64,000 nucleotides of DNA from JABWAM01 sp964653025 (GTDB lineage Bacteria > Verrucomicrobiota > Verrucomicrobiia > JABWAM01), in NCBI GenBank assembly GCA_964653025.1, contig CAZZBZ010000005.1, positions 11,804-75,803 of the forward strand, read 5' to 3'. Shown one piece after another: positions 29,335-38,717 of the stretch. Within the stretch, counting starts at the first letter, position 1. Each line of letters starts with the position of its first letter. Below the pieces are notes generated by a model, which was not told where the DNA came from, ran no database searches, and saw only the letters and a program-made list of their open reading frames with translations. A program made the translations under genes and the position numbers.

Positions 29335-30809
29335 GCGTGGCCGGCGCGGCGCTTGAGGTCGAGGAACCGGGCGAAGTGTTTCTCCCACTGCGCGGCGTCC
29401 TGCGGATCGTAGCGGCGGAGGTCGAAACTGTTGCGGACGATTTGTCGGAGGTGGGCGCGGTCCTTCACGGCGCCGAGGCCGCGGGCCTGGATGAGGCAGT
29501 TGCCGATCGCAGTACCCTCGGCGGGGCCGGCGATCACGGGGCGGCCGACGGCGCTCGCGGTGAGCTGGCAGAGGAGGGGATTTTGCGAGCCGCCCCCGAC
29601 GACGTGGAGGATCTTGAATCGGCGGCCGAGCGCCTTCTCCAGTTTGTCGAGGACGTGGCGGTACTCGAGCGCGAGGCTCTCGTAGGCGCAGCGAACCGTG
29701 GCGCCGACCCCCTCGGGGGCGGGTTGGACGGCCTCGCGGCAGGCGTCGGCGAGTTTCTTCGGCATGTCGCCCGGCTTTACGAAGCGCGGGTCGTCGGGAT
29801 CCACGATGGAGCCGAAGGGGCTCGCTTCCGTGGCGAGCTTGATGAGGGCGGGGTAGTCGTACTTCGTCCCTTCCGCCTCCCAGGTACGACGGCATTCCTG
29901 GACGAGCCAGAGGCCGATGATGTTCTTGAGGAAGCGGATCGTACCGTCCACGCCGACCTCGTTGGTGAATCCGAGGTCGCGGGTTTCGTCGGTGATGCAG
30001 GGCTGGTCGATCTCCGCGCCGAGAAGGGACCACGTGCCGCTGCTGAGACAGGCCCAGTCGCCGCCCTCGGCAGGGACGGCGGCAAAGGCGCAGCCAGTGT
30101 CGTGGGAGCAGGGGACGACCACCTTCACGCGTGCACCGGTGGCGCCGAGGCCGAGGGCGGGGGAAAGGCCGCCGAGGACCTCGCCGGCGGGGACGATCGG
30201 CGGGAGGACCGAAACCGGGGTGCCGAACGCGGCGAGGATTTTCTCGGACCAGGCGCGGCGGGCGGGGTTGTAGAACTGCGAGGTGCTTGCGAGGGAGACC
30301 TCGGCGACCTTTTTTCCGCTGAAGAGGAAGTGGAAGTAGTCGGCCATCCAGAGGACCGTGCCGACGTCCTTCCACGCAGGTCCCTGACCGAGGGTGGAAG
30401 CGAGGAACTGGAAGCAGGTGTTGAACGGCATGAACTGGATTCCCGTCTCGCGATAGATCTCCTCGCGAGAGAGGCGCGCGAAGGCCTTCTCCATGATTCC
30501 ATCGTTGCGCGAGTCGCGGTAGCAGTACGGCTCCTCGATGAGACGGTCGCCACGATCGAGGGTTACGTAATCCACGCCCCAGGTATCGCAGCCGAGTGCG
30601 TCGAGATCGGGGTGCTTCGCGAGGGCGTCACGAAGGGCGCCGCTCATCGCGCCGAAGAAGTGCTCGGTATCCCAGTGCCAGTGGCCCCCGATCTGTTTCG
30701 GCGTGTTGAGGAAGCGGGCGAGGACCTCGAGAGTGAGGCGGTCGTGGGCGAGCGTGCCGAGGACGGCGCGACCGCTCTCGGCGCCGAGGTCGAAGGCGAG
30801 GAGTTTCAT
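29331..30809 (-). CDS. rhaB: Rhamnulokinase
   Basis: 492 residues from the ATG at 30809, close to E. coli RhaB (489). FGGY kinase features: FDLGAESGRA at the N-terminal phosphate loop, GCDTWGVDYVTLD, SHDTGCAF and the ATP-site stretch VVGGGSQNPLLCQLTA. The sequence LGAESGR fits rhamnulokinases better than xylulo- or glycerol kinases. It phosphorylates L-rhamnulose in the cytoplasm; a fucose-isomerase-type protein is encoded immediately upstream, suggesting a deoxy-sugar pathway. No aldolase is in the window. A heptamer repeat tract lies 11 bp before the start codon. Confidence 0.9.
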   Translation of the reverse strand: MKLLAFDLGAESGRAVLGTLAHDRLTLEVLARFLNTPKQIGGHWHWDTEHFFGAMSGALRDALAKHPDLDALGCDTWGVDYVTLDRGDRLIEEPYCYRDSRNDGIMEKAFARLSREEIYRETGIQFMPFNTCFQFLASTLGQGPAWKDVGTVLWMADYFHFLFSGKKVAEVSLASTSQFYNPARRAWSEKILAAFGTPVSVLPPIVPAGEVLGGLSPALGLGATGARVKVVVPCSHDTGCAFAAVPAEGGDWACLSSGTWSLLGAEIDQPCITDETRDLGFTNEVGVDGTIRFLKNIIGLWLVQECRRTWEAEGTKYDYPALIKLATEASPFGSIVDPDDPRFVKPGDMPKKLADACREAVQPAPEGVGATVRCAYESLALEYRHVLDKLEKALGRRFKILHVVGGGSQNPLLCQLTASAVGRPVIAGPAEGTAIGNCLIQARGLGAVKDRAHLRQIVRNSFDLRRYDPQDAAQWEKHFARFLDLKRRAGHA

Positions 30810-30819
30810 GGAGGGAGGC

Positions 30820-30938
30820 TGTAGCTGGTAGGCTGTAGTTTGTAGCTCGTCGCCAAGGCACCCCATCCCCTCATGAGGAATGGGACGTGTTCATGGCTCT
30901 TGGGGTGTCGCCACCACAACCTATGATCTACAAGCTAT
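30820..30938. repeat. Composite element: inverted heptamer tracts around a hairpin
   Basis: Left tract 30820-30847 reads TGTAGCT GGTAGGC TGTAGTT TGTAGCT. Right tract 30918-30938 is the opposite orientation (AACCTAT GATCTAC AAGCTAT). Between them is the near-palindrome CCCATCCCCTCATGAGGAATGGG (split here as CCCATCCCC + TCATGAGGAATGGG) and flanking complements GGCACCCC and GGGGTGTC. It fills the fucose isomerase-rhamnulokinase gap. Confidence 0.65.
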
Positions 30939-30946
30939 CAACTTCC

Positions 30947-32560
30947 TCAGCAGAGCCCGCTCTCGGAGCCGCAGACGGAGGTCTCGATACCCATGGCCTG
31001 GAAGGCGGCAACCTTGGCGGCGAGGGCGAACTGGGCGCCCTTGAGGTCCTTCGCGTAGGCCACTTGGATGTGATTGGCCTTGTGGCGGGCCATCATCTGG
31101 TCGCGAGAGATGCCGGGGAGGACGGCGTGCATGATGGGCCACTGCGGGGTGGTGGCCTTCCAGCGGCGCTCCGTCTCGGCGCGGGGGAGGGCGACGACCT
31201 TGCCGATGCCGACGTCGGCGTTAAGGCGTCCGTCGGCGACGAAGATGCGGCTCCAGACGATGACGCCGGGCTTGCTGATCCCCTTGACGGTGCCGCCGCC
31301 GAGGCGGAAGTACATCGCGGGCTGGCGCTCGCTCACGGTGCCGGCGTAGCCGCCGATGAAGTGCTTCGGGGGCGCGGCGCCGGAGATCTCGAAGACCCAG
31401 ACGTAGTCGCGGATTCCCTGGCCCTTGTACGGGGCGCCCCACCGGACATCGTGGAGGGTGTTCTCGGGGTCGAGGCCGAGGGTACGCCAGAGACGGTAGG
31501 TGACGAGGCCGTCGAGGCCGGCGCATTCGTCCACCTCGTTGAAGTGGGGGAGCGCCTCGCCTGCGTAGAGGACGCGGCCGGTCTTCGCGCAGCGCGCCGG
31601 GGGACGGCTGACGTTATTAAGGAGGCCCTCGACGAGGTCGGAGGCAGGAGCCATATCCTTGAGGCCCTGCTGGTACTGGATGCCGATCGCGGCGCAGCCG
31701 AACTCGTCGGCGATGCGGAGGGCGGCGATGTACATCTTGCACTGCTCGAGGATCTGGCGATCGGTGAGGTCGGTCTCCTCGCAGGGGCCGGTCTTGAACT
31801 TCATTCCCTTGCGGTCGAGCCATGAGCGGACGGCCCGGGCCTCGGTGTCGGTGACCTCGCGCATGGCGGCGACGAGGGCGGACTGGCTGAGGCGCTCCTT
31901 ATAGACGCCGGTGGGGTGGAGGAGTTCGTCGGGGATGATCGCGTTGTACATCCCCATGCAACCCTCGTCGAAGATACCCATGATCGCCTTTTTCTCACGG
32001 AGTTCGGCGGCGAGGCGGAGGCCGAGGGCGAGGGCCTTGTCGGGGAGCTTGAGATTACGAGCGGGGTGGACGTGGCTCGTGTCGTGCTGGATAAAGCCGT
32101 GATCGATCCACTGGCAAAGGCCGTGGCGGAAAGTGGCGTCCTTGAAGTTCTCACTCCAGAGGGTGCTGTATTTCACACCGGCCTTGGTGAGCGAACCGTT
32201 GAGGTTGAGCATGCCGACGAGGCCGGGCCATTGGCCGCTCCAGTTGGCAACGGTAAGGATTGGGGCTCGGTGGGAGACGAGGCCATGGAGAAGGTGGTGC
32301 GAGTACTGCCACGCGGCCTCGACGACGACGATCGGGGTATCGCGATCCACCCGGCTGAAGACCTCCATTCCGTACTTCTGGCTATCGATGAAGCCGTGCT
32401 TCTTCTTCGCGTCGTAACCGTGCGCGCGCCGCACGGAAACGCCTTCCTTGCGAAAGGCGGCGACGACCATTTTTTCGGCAGCCTGCTGGGCGGGCCAGCA
32501 AACACGGTTAGCGGAGAGGCGGAGGTCACCACTGGCGACGAGGAGAACAGTTTTCTTCAT
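30947..32560 (-). CDS. L-fucose isomerase family protein
   Basis: 537 residues from the ATG at 32560; the longer frame upstream crosses the divergent promoter region. Family features include a fold start like MKKTVLLVASGDLRLSANRVCW, a metal-site region with FDEGCMGMYNAIIPDELLHP (Glu and Asp ligands), and a C-terminal barrel with FRLGGGTVKGISKPGVIVW. FucI-type enzymes interconvert aldose and ketose forms of fucose or arabinose with Mn2+. Sequence differs enough from E. coli FucI that D-arabinose or another deoxy sugar is possible. It lies upstream of rhaB on the same strand. Confidence 0.82.
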   Translation of the reverse strand: MKKTVLLVASGDLRLSANRVCWPAQQAAEKMVVAAFRKEGVSVRRAHGYDAKKKHGFIDSQKYGMEVFSRVDRDTPIVVVEAAWQYSHHLLHGLVSHRAPILTVANWSGQWPGLVGMLNLNGSLTKAGVKYSTLWSENFKDATFRHGLCQWIDHGFIQHDTSHVHPARNLKLPDKALALGLRLAAELREKKAIMGIFDEGCMGMYNAIIPDELLHPTGVYKERLSQSALVAAMREVTDTEARAVRSWLDRKGMKFKTGPCEETDLTDRQILEQCKMYIAALRIADEFGCAAIGIQYQQGLKDMAPASDLVEGLLNNVSRPPARCAKTGRVLYAGEALPHFNEVDECAGLDGLVTYRLWRTLGLDPENTLHDVRWGAPYKGQGIRDYVWVFEISGAAPPKHFIGGYAGTVSERQPAMYFRLGGGTVKGISKPGVIVWSRIFVADGRLNADVGIGKVVALPRAETERRWKATTPQWPIMHAVLPGISRDQMMARHKANHIQVAYAKDLKGAQFALAAKVAAFQAMGIETSVCGSESGLC

Positions 32561-32671
32561 GGGCCGCTTGTAGAAGCAGCGTGGATTGGCCACAAGGCGA
32601 AAAGTGAGTGGGGGGTTTGGAGCGATGAGTCTTGCCCGGTCGTAAGCGGGCGGGTAAGAGGGCCACGGCCC

Positions 32672-33787
32672 ATGGGCGTCCTGCACCGCTACCTCCTGGT
32701 TTCGCACCTCACCAGCCTGGGGATGACCCTGGCGGTGTTCACCTTTGTGCTTTTGCTGGGAAACATCTTCAAGGACCTGGTAGCCCTGCTGGCAAACCGG
32801 ACGGTGGACCTCTGGACGATTGGCGACTTTCTCCTGCTCCTGCTCCCCTACGTGCTTTCATTCTCGATGCCGATGGCGCTGCTGGCGGCGACGCTGCTGG
32901 TGATGGGAACCTTCTCAGCAGATGGAGAACTCACCGCCTGCCGCGCGGCAGGGTTGAGTTTTTTGCAGGTGACGGCCCCGATCTTCGGGGTGGCCGTGGT
33001 GCTGTCACTCGCCTGCCTCTGGGTGAACTGCTTTGTGGCTCCGGGGATGAAGTATCGTTTCAACCAGGCCTTCGTGGAGCTTGCGCTAAAGCGGCCGATT
33101 TCGCTTCTCGAGGAAGGAGTATACCTCCGCGACTTTGGTGACATGGTGATCTTCATCGGGCGGCGGGACATGAAGAAAAACATGCTCTACGACGTGCGCA
33201 TCACGACAATGGAGAACAACGAGATGTCGCAGGAGATCCATGCAGAGCGGGGCGCCCTTTCCGTGGATGCGGAGCAACTCAAGTTGCACCTGCGTCTCTT
33301 CAACGCCCAGATCGACCAACGCGACCCGTCGGATCCGGAAAATATCGAGAAGCGAAAGTGGGGGATGACGGTGGCGGAGTACCCCCTGGAACTCGACCTC
33401 ACGCGATTGGTGGACCAGCGTCGCGCGGTGAAGGAGGCGCACCATCGTTCCTCAATCGACCTCTGGCGACAGGCAACGCTTCTCGGAAAACAGGGAATCC
33501 ATCCCACGCCGATGTTGGTGGAGTTGCATAAGCGCCTCGCCCTAGGGACGGCCTGTTTCGCCTTCGTCATGGTGGCAGTGCCGCTCGGCGTGCGGGTCCA
33601 TCGGCGGGAGACCTCGATTGGGATCCTCCTCAGCCTCCTCCTGGCAGTGGCCTATTACTTCCTCGTGCTTTTCGCGGAGGGGCTAAAGCGCAGCCCTCAT
33701 CTCTTTCCCGAACTTGTCGTCTGGCTCCCCAACCTTGTCTTCCAGGCGTTCGGCGCCTATCTCTTGTGGAAACAGCAGAAGATTTGA
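32672..33787 (+). CDS. LptF/LptG-family LPS export permease
   Basis: 371 residues from the ATG at 32672. Three membrane helices at the N-terminus (about 8-30, 50-80, 95-120), a periplasmic beta-jellyroll-like domain (about 135-265) and three helices at the C-terminal end (about 285-365). This is the YjgP/YjgQ topology. With LptB it pulls LPS out of the inner membrane and hands it to LptC and LptA. The window's lptC, lptA and lptB are 16 kb away; the partner permease must be elsewhere. Its end is followed directly by a heptamer repeat tract. Confidence 0.9.
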   Translation: MGVLHRYLLVSHLTSLGMTLAVFTFVLLLGNIFKDLVALLANRTVDLWTIGDFLLLLLPYVLSFSMPMALLAATLLVMGTFSADGELTACRAAGLSFLQVTAPIFGVAVVLSLACLWVNCFVAPGMKYRFNQAFVELALKRPISLLEEGVYLRDFGDMVIFIGRRDMKKNMLYDVRITTMENNEMSQEIHAERGALSVDAEQLKLHLRLFNAQIDQRDPSDPENIEKRKWGMTVAEYPLELDLTRLVDQRRAVKEAHHRSSIDLWRQATLLGKQGIHPTPMLVELHKRLALGTACFAFVMVAVPLGVRVHRRETSIGILLSLLLAVAYYFLVLFAEGLKRSPHLFPELVVWLPNLVFQAFGAYLLWKQQKI

Positions 33788-33793
33788 GGGTTT

Positions 33794-33814
33794 TCCAATC
33801 GCCAGTTGCCAATG
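33794..33814. repeat. Short heptamer tract (CCAAT type)
   Basis: Three 7-mers, TCCAATC GCCAGTT GCCAATG, in the 47-bp gap before the glycosyltransferase start codon. Confidence 0.4.
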
Positions 33815-33834
33815 TGATTTTGAATACACGGAAC

Positions 33835-34557
33835 ATGAAACTTGGAACTCCCCAGCGTGTGCTGCTGATCATCCCGACCTACAATGAACGGGAGAACCTA
33901 TCCCGCCTGATCGAGCGCATCCCGTCGGAACCCGCCGCGGACCTCCTCTTCGTGGACGACCGTTCGACCGATGGCACGGCAGAGTGGATCCGCGGCCTTC
34001 AGGCGCGTCGTCCGGGCACCCACCTGATCGAGCGTCCCCACAAGATGGGTCTCGGTACGGCCTACACGGCGGGGTTCGCCTGGGCACTCGAGCGAGGATA
34101 CGACTTCATCTTCGAGATGGATGCCGACCTCTCGCATGATCCCGCGGAGATTCCGAATCTCATCCGCCGCGCGAACGACGGAGCCGACCTCGTCGTGGGT
34201 TCCCGTTATGTGGACGGCATCCGTGTCATCAACTGGCCGCTTCGACGGCTTTTCTTGAGCCGCTTTGCCTCCTTCTACACATGGTTTTGGACCGGGCTTC
34301 CGCTCACCGACCCGACGAGCGGATTCAAGTGCTTCCGTCGGGAAGCGCTGGCCGCGCTCGATCTCCAGCGCATCCGATCGAACGGCTACGCCTTTCAGAT
34401 CGAGGTGAGCTACTGCCTCTGGCGAAAGGGCTTCCGCCTCGCGGAAGTGCCAATCGTCTTCACCGATCGCCACCAGGGCGTGTCGAAGATGAATCCCCGC
34501 ATCGTCCGCGAGGCAGCGCTCCTCGTGCCGTGGTTACGCTTCGCGTACCGGGGTTGA
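33835..34557 (+). CDS. Polyprenol-phosphate sugar synthase (DPM1-like GT2 glycosyltransferase)
   Basis: 240 residues from the ATG at 33835. GT2 signatures: IPTYNERENL (13-22), VDDRSTDGT (Asp41, Asp42), the metal-binding DAD (96-98) in EMDADLSHDP, and GSRYVDG plus SGFKCFRREAL further on. There are no C-terminal membrane helices, as in the shortest DPM1 forms. It would transfer mannose (or glucose) from a nucleotide sugar to undecaprenyl phosphate. The DUF2723 GT-C transferase 1 kb away needs exactly such a donor. Its 3' end overlaps the antisense methyltransferase by 98 bp. Confidence 0.92.
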   Translation: MKLGTPQRVLLIIPTYNERENLSRLIERIPSEPAADLLFVDDRSTDGTAEWIRGLQARRPGTHLIERPHKMGLGTAYTAGFAWALERGYDFIFEMDADLSHDPAEIPNLIRRANDGADLVVGSRYVDGIRVINWPLRRLFLSRFASFYTWFWTGLPLTDPTSGFKCFRREALAALDLQRIRSNGYAFQIEVSYCLWRKGFRLAEVPIVFTDRHQGVSKMNPRIVREAALLVPWLRFAYRG

Positions 34558-35311
34558 TCGGGGGTTTTCGAGCGAGGAAGCCGATGCTGGAGCCGGTCCA
34601 GAGCGTCAGAGGGCTGTGAAAGAGCTTGTGACGGACAGCTTCCCGAAGGCGGGCAATCGTGGAAACTTGCGGCGGCCTTGTCGGCAGGCACACAAGGCCT
34701 CGTAGCGCAAGGCGGAGGGCGCGGTAGAAGAAGGAGGGACTCATCCAACCTCCGTAGTAGCGCGCGCCGCGCAAGCCGAGCCGAGCGGCAAGTCGGCGGA
34801 GTCCCCATGGGGTATAGTAGGTTTGCCATCCCGCGAACCAGTGCCCGGTCCAGATGAAAGGCCGCGCGAAGAAACTCTCCCAATAAATCGCCTGCGGAAC
34901 ATCCACCACCACGGCTCCCCCCACGCGCAGCACGCGCAGGTTCTCGCGGACGATGCGGTCCGGGTCTTCCCCTCGAAAATGCTCGATGAGGCCCTGGTGA
35001 AAAACAAGATCGAGCGAGCCATCCTTGAAGGGAAGGCGGAAAGCGTCCCCCCGCACAAGAGCGACGCGCGGGTCGCCCCCCAGTCGCGCGCGACACTTCG
35101 CGAGGGAGGCAGGAGAGTAATCGAGGAGCACCGGGCGGATGCCGAGCTCGATTTGGAACGCGGCCGATCCGCCGATTCCGCATCCCACCTCGAGGGAGCG
35201 GGTGCCACGCCAGTCGCCGTCCTCGCGCACGGCGCGCTCGATGCGTTCGTGCTGCGGGTAAAAATCCGCTGCGTCGGCGCGACTCGACCAGAATCGGTCC
35301 CAAGTGTCCAT
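34460..35311 (-). CDS. SAM-dependent methyltransferase
   Basis: 283 residues from the ATG at 35311, ahead of MDTWDRFW. Motif I LEVGCGIGGSA (40-50), motif II LLDYSPASL and DLVFHQGLIEHF are those of class I enzymes. C-terminal region has hydrophobic and aromatic patches (YWESFFARPFIWTGHWF) suggesting membrane-associated substrate. The frame continues about 30 codons past the point where it should end (after GFLARKPP), antisense to the glycosyltransferase gene, so the tail is probably not functional. Lies between two glycosylation genes; a lipid- or glycan-linked substrate is plausible. Confidence 0.82.
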   Translation of the reverse strand: MDTWDRFWSSRADAADFYPQHERIERAVREDGDWRGTRSLEVGCGIGGSAAFQIELGIRPVLLDYSPASLAKCRARLGGDPRVALVRGDAFRLPFKDGSLDLVFHQGLIEHFRGEDPDRIVRENLRVLRVGGAVVVDVPQAIYWESFFARPFIWTGHWFAGWQTYYTPWGLRRLAARLGLRGARYYGGWMSPSFFYRALRLALRGLVCLPTRPPQVSTIARLREAVRHKLFHSPLTLWTGSSIGFLARKPPINPGTRSVTTARGALPRGRCGDSSSTRPGGDR

Positions 35312-35522
35312 GCGAGGAGGCGGTAGGGCAGCGCGCGGCACGAGGCAAGCGCAAAGCGGGAAAGGGGAAGCGATTTGATGGTCACGATCGGATGGGAACG
35401 CGAGGATTGTGCCCATCCGATCAGTGAGGTTGCGAGGAGCGGGAAGACCAACGTTTTCGTCACACGCCCAGCGAGTTGTATTTGCAGAGGGCGCGGTTTC
35501 TGATAGAGGTTCCGTTTCCACC

Positions 35523-38500
35523 ATGGCGTTGCGACCACGATATTTTACCCGAACCGAGTGGCTCGGGTTCTGGATCACGACAGTTGTCTCCTTTGCCGTC
35601 TACGCCTTCACGCTTGCACCGAACGTGACGCTCGAGGACTCGGGTGAGTTCCTCACCGCGGGATACCAGTGGGGCGTGCCGCACCCGCCGGGCTACCCGG
35701 CGTGGGCGATCTCGGTAAACCTCTTTGTACGAATGATCCCCTTTGGGAACATCGCCTGGCGGGGAAACCTGATGTCCGCCTTCTACGGCGCATTAAGCGC
35801 AGGGCTTCTCACGCTGCTCGCCTGCAAACTCGCCGAGCGACTCTGGAGCCTGGAGCGGCTGAAGAACTTCTCCCTACCGGGGATCTCGCGGGAGGCCTTG
35901 ATCCTCGTCGCGGGCTTGGTGGCCGGCCTGGTCAGCGCCTTCATCGACACGGTTTGGTCGCAGGCCACGATCACCGAGGTCTACACGCTCAACGCCTTCT
36001 TCTTCAATCTTCTCGGCCTACTCGTCCTTCGATGGTTCGACTCACCCGCCCAGTGGCGATGGCCCTGCCTCATCTCGCTCGTCTTCGGCCTCGGCATCAC
36101 CAACCACCAGACCCTGCTGGTGGCCGCGCCGGCTTTTGTTTTCGCGATGTTCTACGCCGATCGCGTGCTCTACCGCGACTGCGCGTTCCTCGCGTCGCTT
36201 ACCTGCGCGATCTTCGCATGGCAGAGCAGTCTCTGGTTCATGTGGATTTTTTCGGCGGGATTCCTCATGCACTTCCTTTCCCTGATGGTTCGCGAAGCGC
36301 GCGCATGGAACGTACGGAATCTTTTCAGCGCCACGTTCTCGATGCTTTTGGCCTCCCTTGCCATGGTCGTGTTTTCGGAGGGAGATGACCGGCCGCTCTG
36401 GATTTTTCTTTCCGCGGTGCTTCTCGCGACCTGGAGCGGCATCCTGATCTTCGACCTCGCGACGCGCCACGGGGCGCTCAAGGCGATTTCGCCGTTTCTC
36501 CTGAGCTTCCTGATGTTCGTGGTTGGAAGCAGCGTCTACCTCTACATGCCGCTTTCCTCCCACACCAACCCTCCCATGAACTGGGGGTTCACGCGGACGG
36601 TGGAGGGTTTTCGCCACCACATCACCCGCGGCCAGTACGAGCGCATCCAGGTGGACCGCCCCATCCGCGTGCTCATGGGGCAGTACAACCAGTTTTTCAA
36701 CAACCTCGAAGAGAATTTCTCCCTGCCTCTCGCGCTCCTCGGAGTGCTTCCGCTGGTGTACTTTCGTGAGTTCCAGCGTCGCGAGAAGGCCTACCTTGGG
36801 TTCACCGTCCTTTGCTTCACCTTCATGGGCTTCGTGCTGGTCCTCCTGCTCAACGCGAAGTTTGACCTCCAGTCCTCCTTCATCATCCGCGTCTTCTTCT
36901 CACTCTCGCACGGGGTGTACGCGCTCTGGATCGGTCTCGGGACGATCTTCTTGCTCCACTGGGCTCAGAGCGCGCGGCGGGCGCTGCCGGTTTTCGCCAC
37001 TTCCCTCGGACTCGTGTTTGTCGCACTCATCGGCTTCCAGTTCGGGCGTGCTTGGGCCTGGGAGGCGATCTGGCTTGCCGGCGGCACGCTCTTTGTCGGC
37101 GCCCTCGTTCGCCTCGTCCAGCACCCGGGCTGGTCCCGCGGCGCCCTCGCTTTCGTCGCTGCAATTCCGCTGGTTCCCCTCTGCATGAACTGGGCCGGAA
37201 GCGAGATGCGCGGACACGACTTTGGATGGCGCTATGGCCACGACATGCTCAAGGACTGCGATCGCGATGCCGTCGTCTACGGGGGAACCGACCCGGGCCG
37301 CTTCGTTCCCACTTACATGATTTTCGTGGACAGCTTTCAGCCGAAGCGCTGGCGCAAGGACCCGAACTTCGACCGTCGCGACCTGTACATCATCACGCAG
37401 AACGCCCTCGCGGACCAGACGTACATGAACTACATCCGCGGCCATTACGACACGGGCCGCGAAAAGATGGACCGCTGGTATCACCGTTTCTTGGGCCGCG
37501 ACAAACTCTACCCCAGGGATCCTTTGCGCCTGCCGAACGACCAGGAGTTCAACATGATCTTCAGCGAGGTGGTACAGTCCGCGCAAAACAACCCGCAGAG
37601 CGGCGTCACCTTCCAGCGCGACGCGATGGGGAAGGTGGTGCGAGCCAGCGTGCAGGGCGTCGAGGGCGTCTTCGCAATCAACGGGGCGATCGCCAAGTGG
37701 ATCTTCGAGCAGAACAAGGCGAAGCACACCTTCTATGTCGAGGAGAGCTATCCGATTCCATGGATGTACCCCTACCTCGAGCCGTTCGGGCTCTTCATGA
37801 AACTCAACAAGGAGCCCATCAAGGAGATCTCCCGCGAGGTCGTGAAGCGCGACATGGCGCTCTGGACCCGGCTGGATGCCGAGTTCATGGGAAACCCGAA
37901 GTTTGTGCGCGATGACGTGGCTCGCAAGTCCTTCTCGAAGCTCCGCAGTTCCATCGGGGGTGTCTACCTTTATCGCGGCATGCACCGCGAGGCGGAGAAG
38001 AGCCTGAGACAGTCGCTCGACTTCTATCCCGCCAGCGCCGAGGCCCGCTCTCGCCTCACCGAGTGCCTTGTCAATCAGGGGCGCTTCGACGAGGCCCTCG
38101 TCATCTGCGAGGAATGGCTTGCCCTCGACCCCTTCAACCCCGCTCCCCAGGACGTGCTCGCGAAGGTCAGCGCAATGCGCAACCTGGTCAACAAGGAAGC
38201 GGAAATGTCCTCTCTTTATGCGTCCTGTAAGAATGATCCCCAGTTCATTCTCCAGTACGCCATGGTCCTGAGGGACCGGGGCAAGGGGTCCGAGGTTGAC
38301 CGTGTGGTTGACGGATATCTGGCCCTCCCCTCTTCGCCCACGGCGTGGTGGCAGAACTTCATTCAGTTCTACCTTCAGTCCAATCGGCCCGATCGCGTGG
38401 AGGCCCTTCTCCAGCGTCTGGTCAAGCGCGAGCCGAAAAACGCCCTCGCCTTCTACAATCTGGGGATGCTCCAGGCTTCCGCCCTTCGGGGCGAGGAGGC

Positions 38501-38618
38501 ATGCGCCAACCTTGCGAAGGCGATCGCGATCGATTCAAATCTCGTTAATCAGGCCCGCGCCGACCCGCGCTTCAACGCCATCCGGGGGATGACGAAGTTC
38601 CAAAAGTTGGTGCCCTGA
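35523..38618 (+). CDS. DUF2723 (TMEM260-like) GT-C glycosyltransferase with TPR domain
   Basis: 1031 residues from the ATG at 35523. The first membrane helix is followed by LAPNVTLEDSGEF (Glu38, Asp39), the acidic motif of the DUF2723 family, and by GVPHPPGYP. About eleven to thirteen membrane helices span the first 560 residues. A large globular region follows (about 570-800), and the C-terminal end (about 810-1020) contains TPR-like repeats. Human TMEM260 is a protein O-mannosyltransferase, so bacterial relatives are likely protein or glycan O-glycosyltransferases using polyprenyl-phosphate sugars. The DPM1-like gene nearby fits that role. Confidence 0.85.
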   Translation: MALRPRYFTRTEWLGFWITTVVSFAVYAFTLAPNVTLEDSGEFLTAGYQWGVPHPPGYPAWAISVNLFVRMIPFGNIAWRGNLMSAFYGALSAGLLTLLACKLAERLWSLERLKNFSLPGISREALILVAGLVAGLVSAFIDTVWSQATITEVYTLNAFFFNLLGLLVLRWFDSPAQWRWPCLISLVFGLGITNHQTLLVAAPAFVFAMFYADRVLYRDCAFLASLTCAIFAWQSSLWFMWIFSAGFLMHFLSLMVREARAWNVRNLFSATFSMLLASLAMVVFSEGDDRPLWIFLSAVLLATWSGILIFDLATRHGALKAISPFLLSFLMFVVGSSVYLYMPLSSHTNPPMNWGFTRTVEGFRHHITRGQYERIQVDRPIRVLMGQYNQFFNNLEENFSLPLALLGVLPLVYFREFQRREKAYLGFTVLCFTFMGFVLVLLLNAKFDLQSSFIIRVFFSLSHGVYALWIGLGTIFLLHWAQSARRALPVFATSLGLVFVALIGFQFGRAWAWEAIWLAGGTLFVGALVRLVQHPGWSRGALAFVAAIPLVPLCMNWAGSEMRGHDFGWRYGHDMLKDCDRDAVVYGGTDPGRFVPTYMIFVDSFQPKRWRKDPNFDRRDLYIITQNALADQTYMNYIRGHYDTGREKMDRWYHRFLGRDKLYPRDPLRLPNDQEFNMIFSEVVQSAQNNPQSGVTFQRDAMGKVVRASVQGVEGVFAINGAIAKWIFEQNKAKHTFYVEESYPIPWMYPYLEPFGLFMKLNKEPIKEISREVVKRDMALWTRLDAEFMGNPKFVRDDVARKSFSKLRSSIGGVYLYRGMHREAEKSLRQSLDFYPASAEARSRLTECLVNQGRFDEALVICEEWLALDPFNPAPQDVLAKVSAMRNLVNKEAEMSSLYASCKNDPQFILQYAMVLRDRGKGSEVDRVVDGYLALPSSPTAWWQNFIQFYLQSNRPDRVEALLQRLVKREPKNALAFYNLGMLQASALRGEEACANLAKAIAIDSNLVNQARADPRFNAIRGMTKFQKLVP

Positions 38619-38717
38619 AGAATCGGTGCCGCTCCAATCCTTTTTCCTGCCGTCTTTTTCGCTTGCGCAGGGGACCAACTCGGTGCAAGGTGCCCAACTC
38701 TTTTCCAGGAAACAAAT

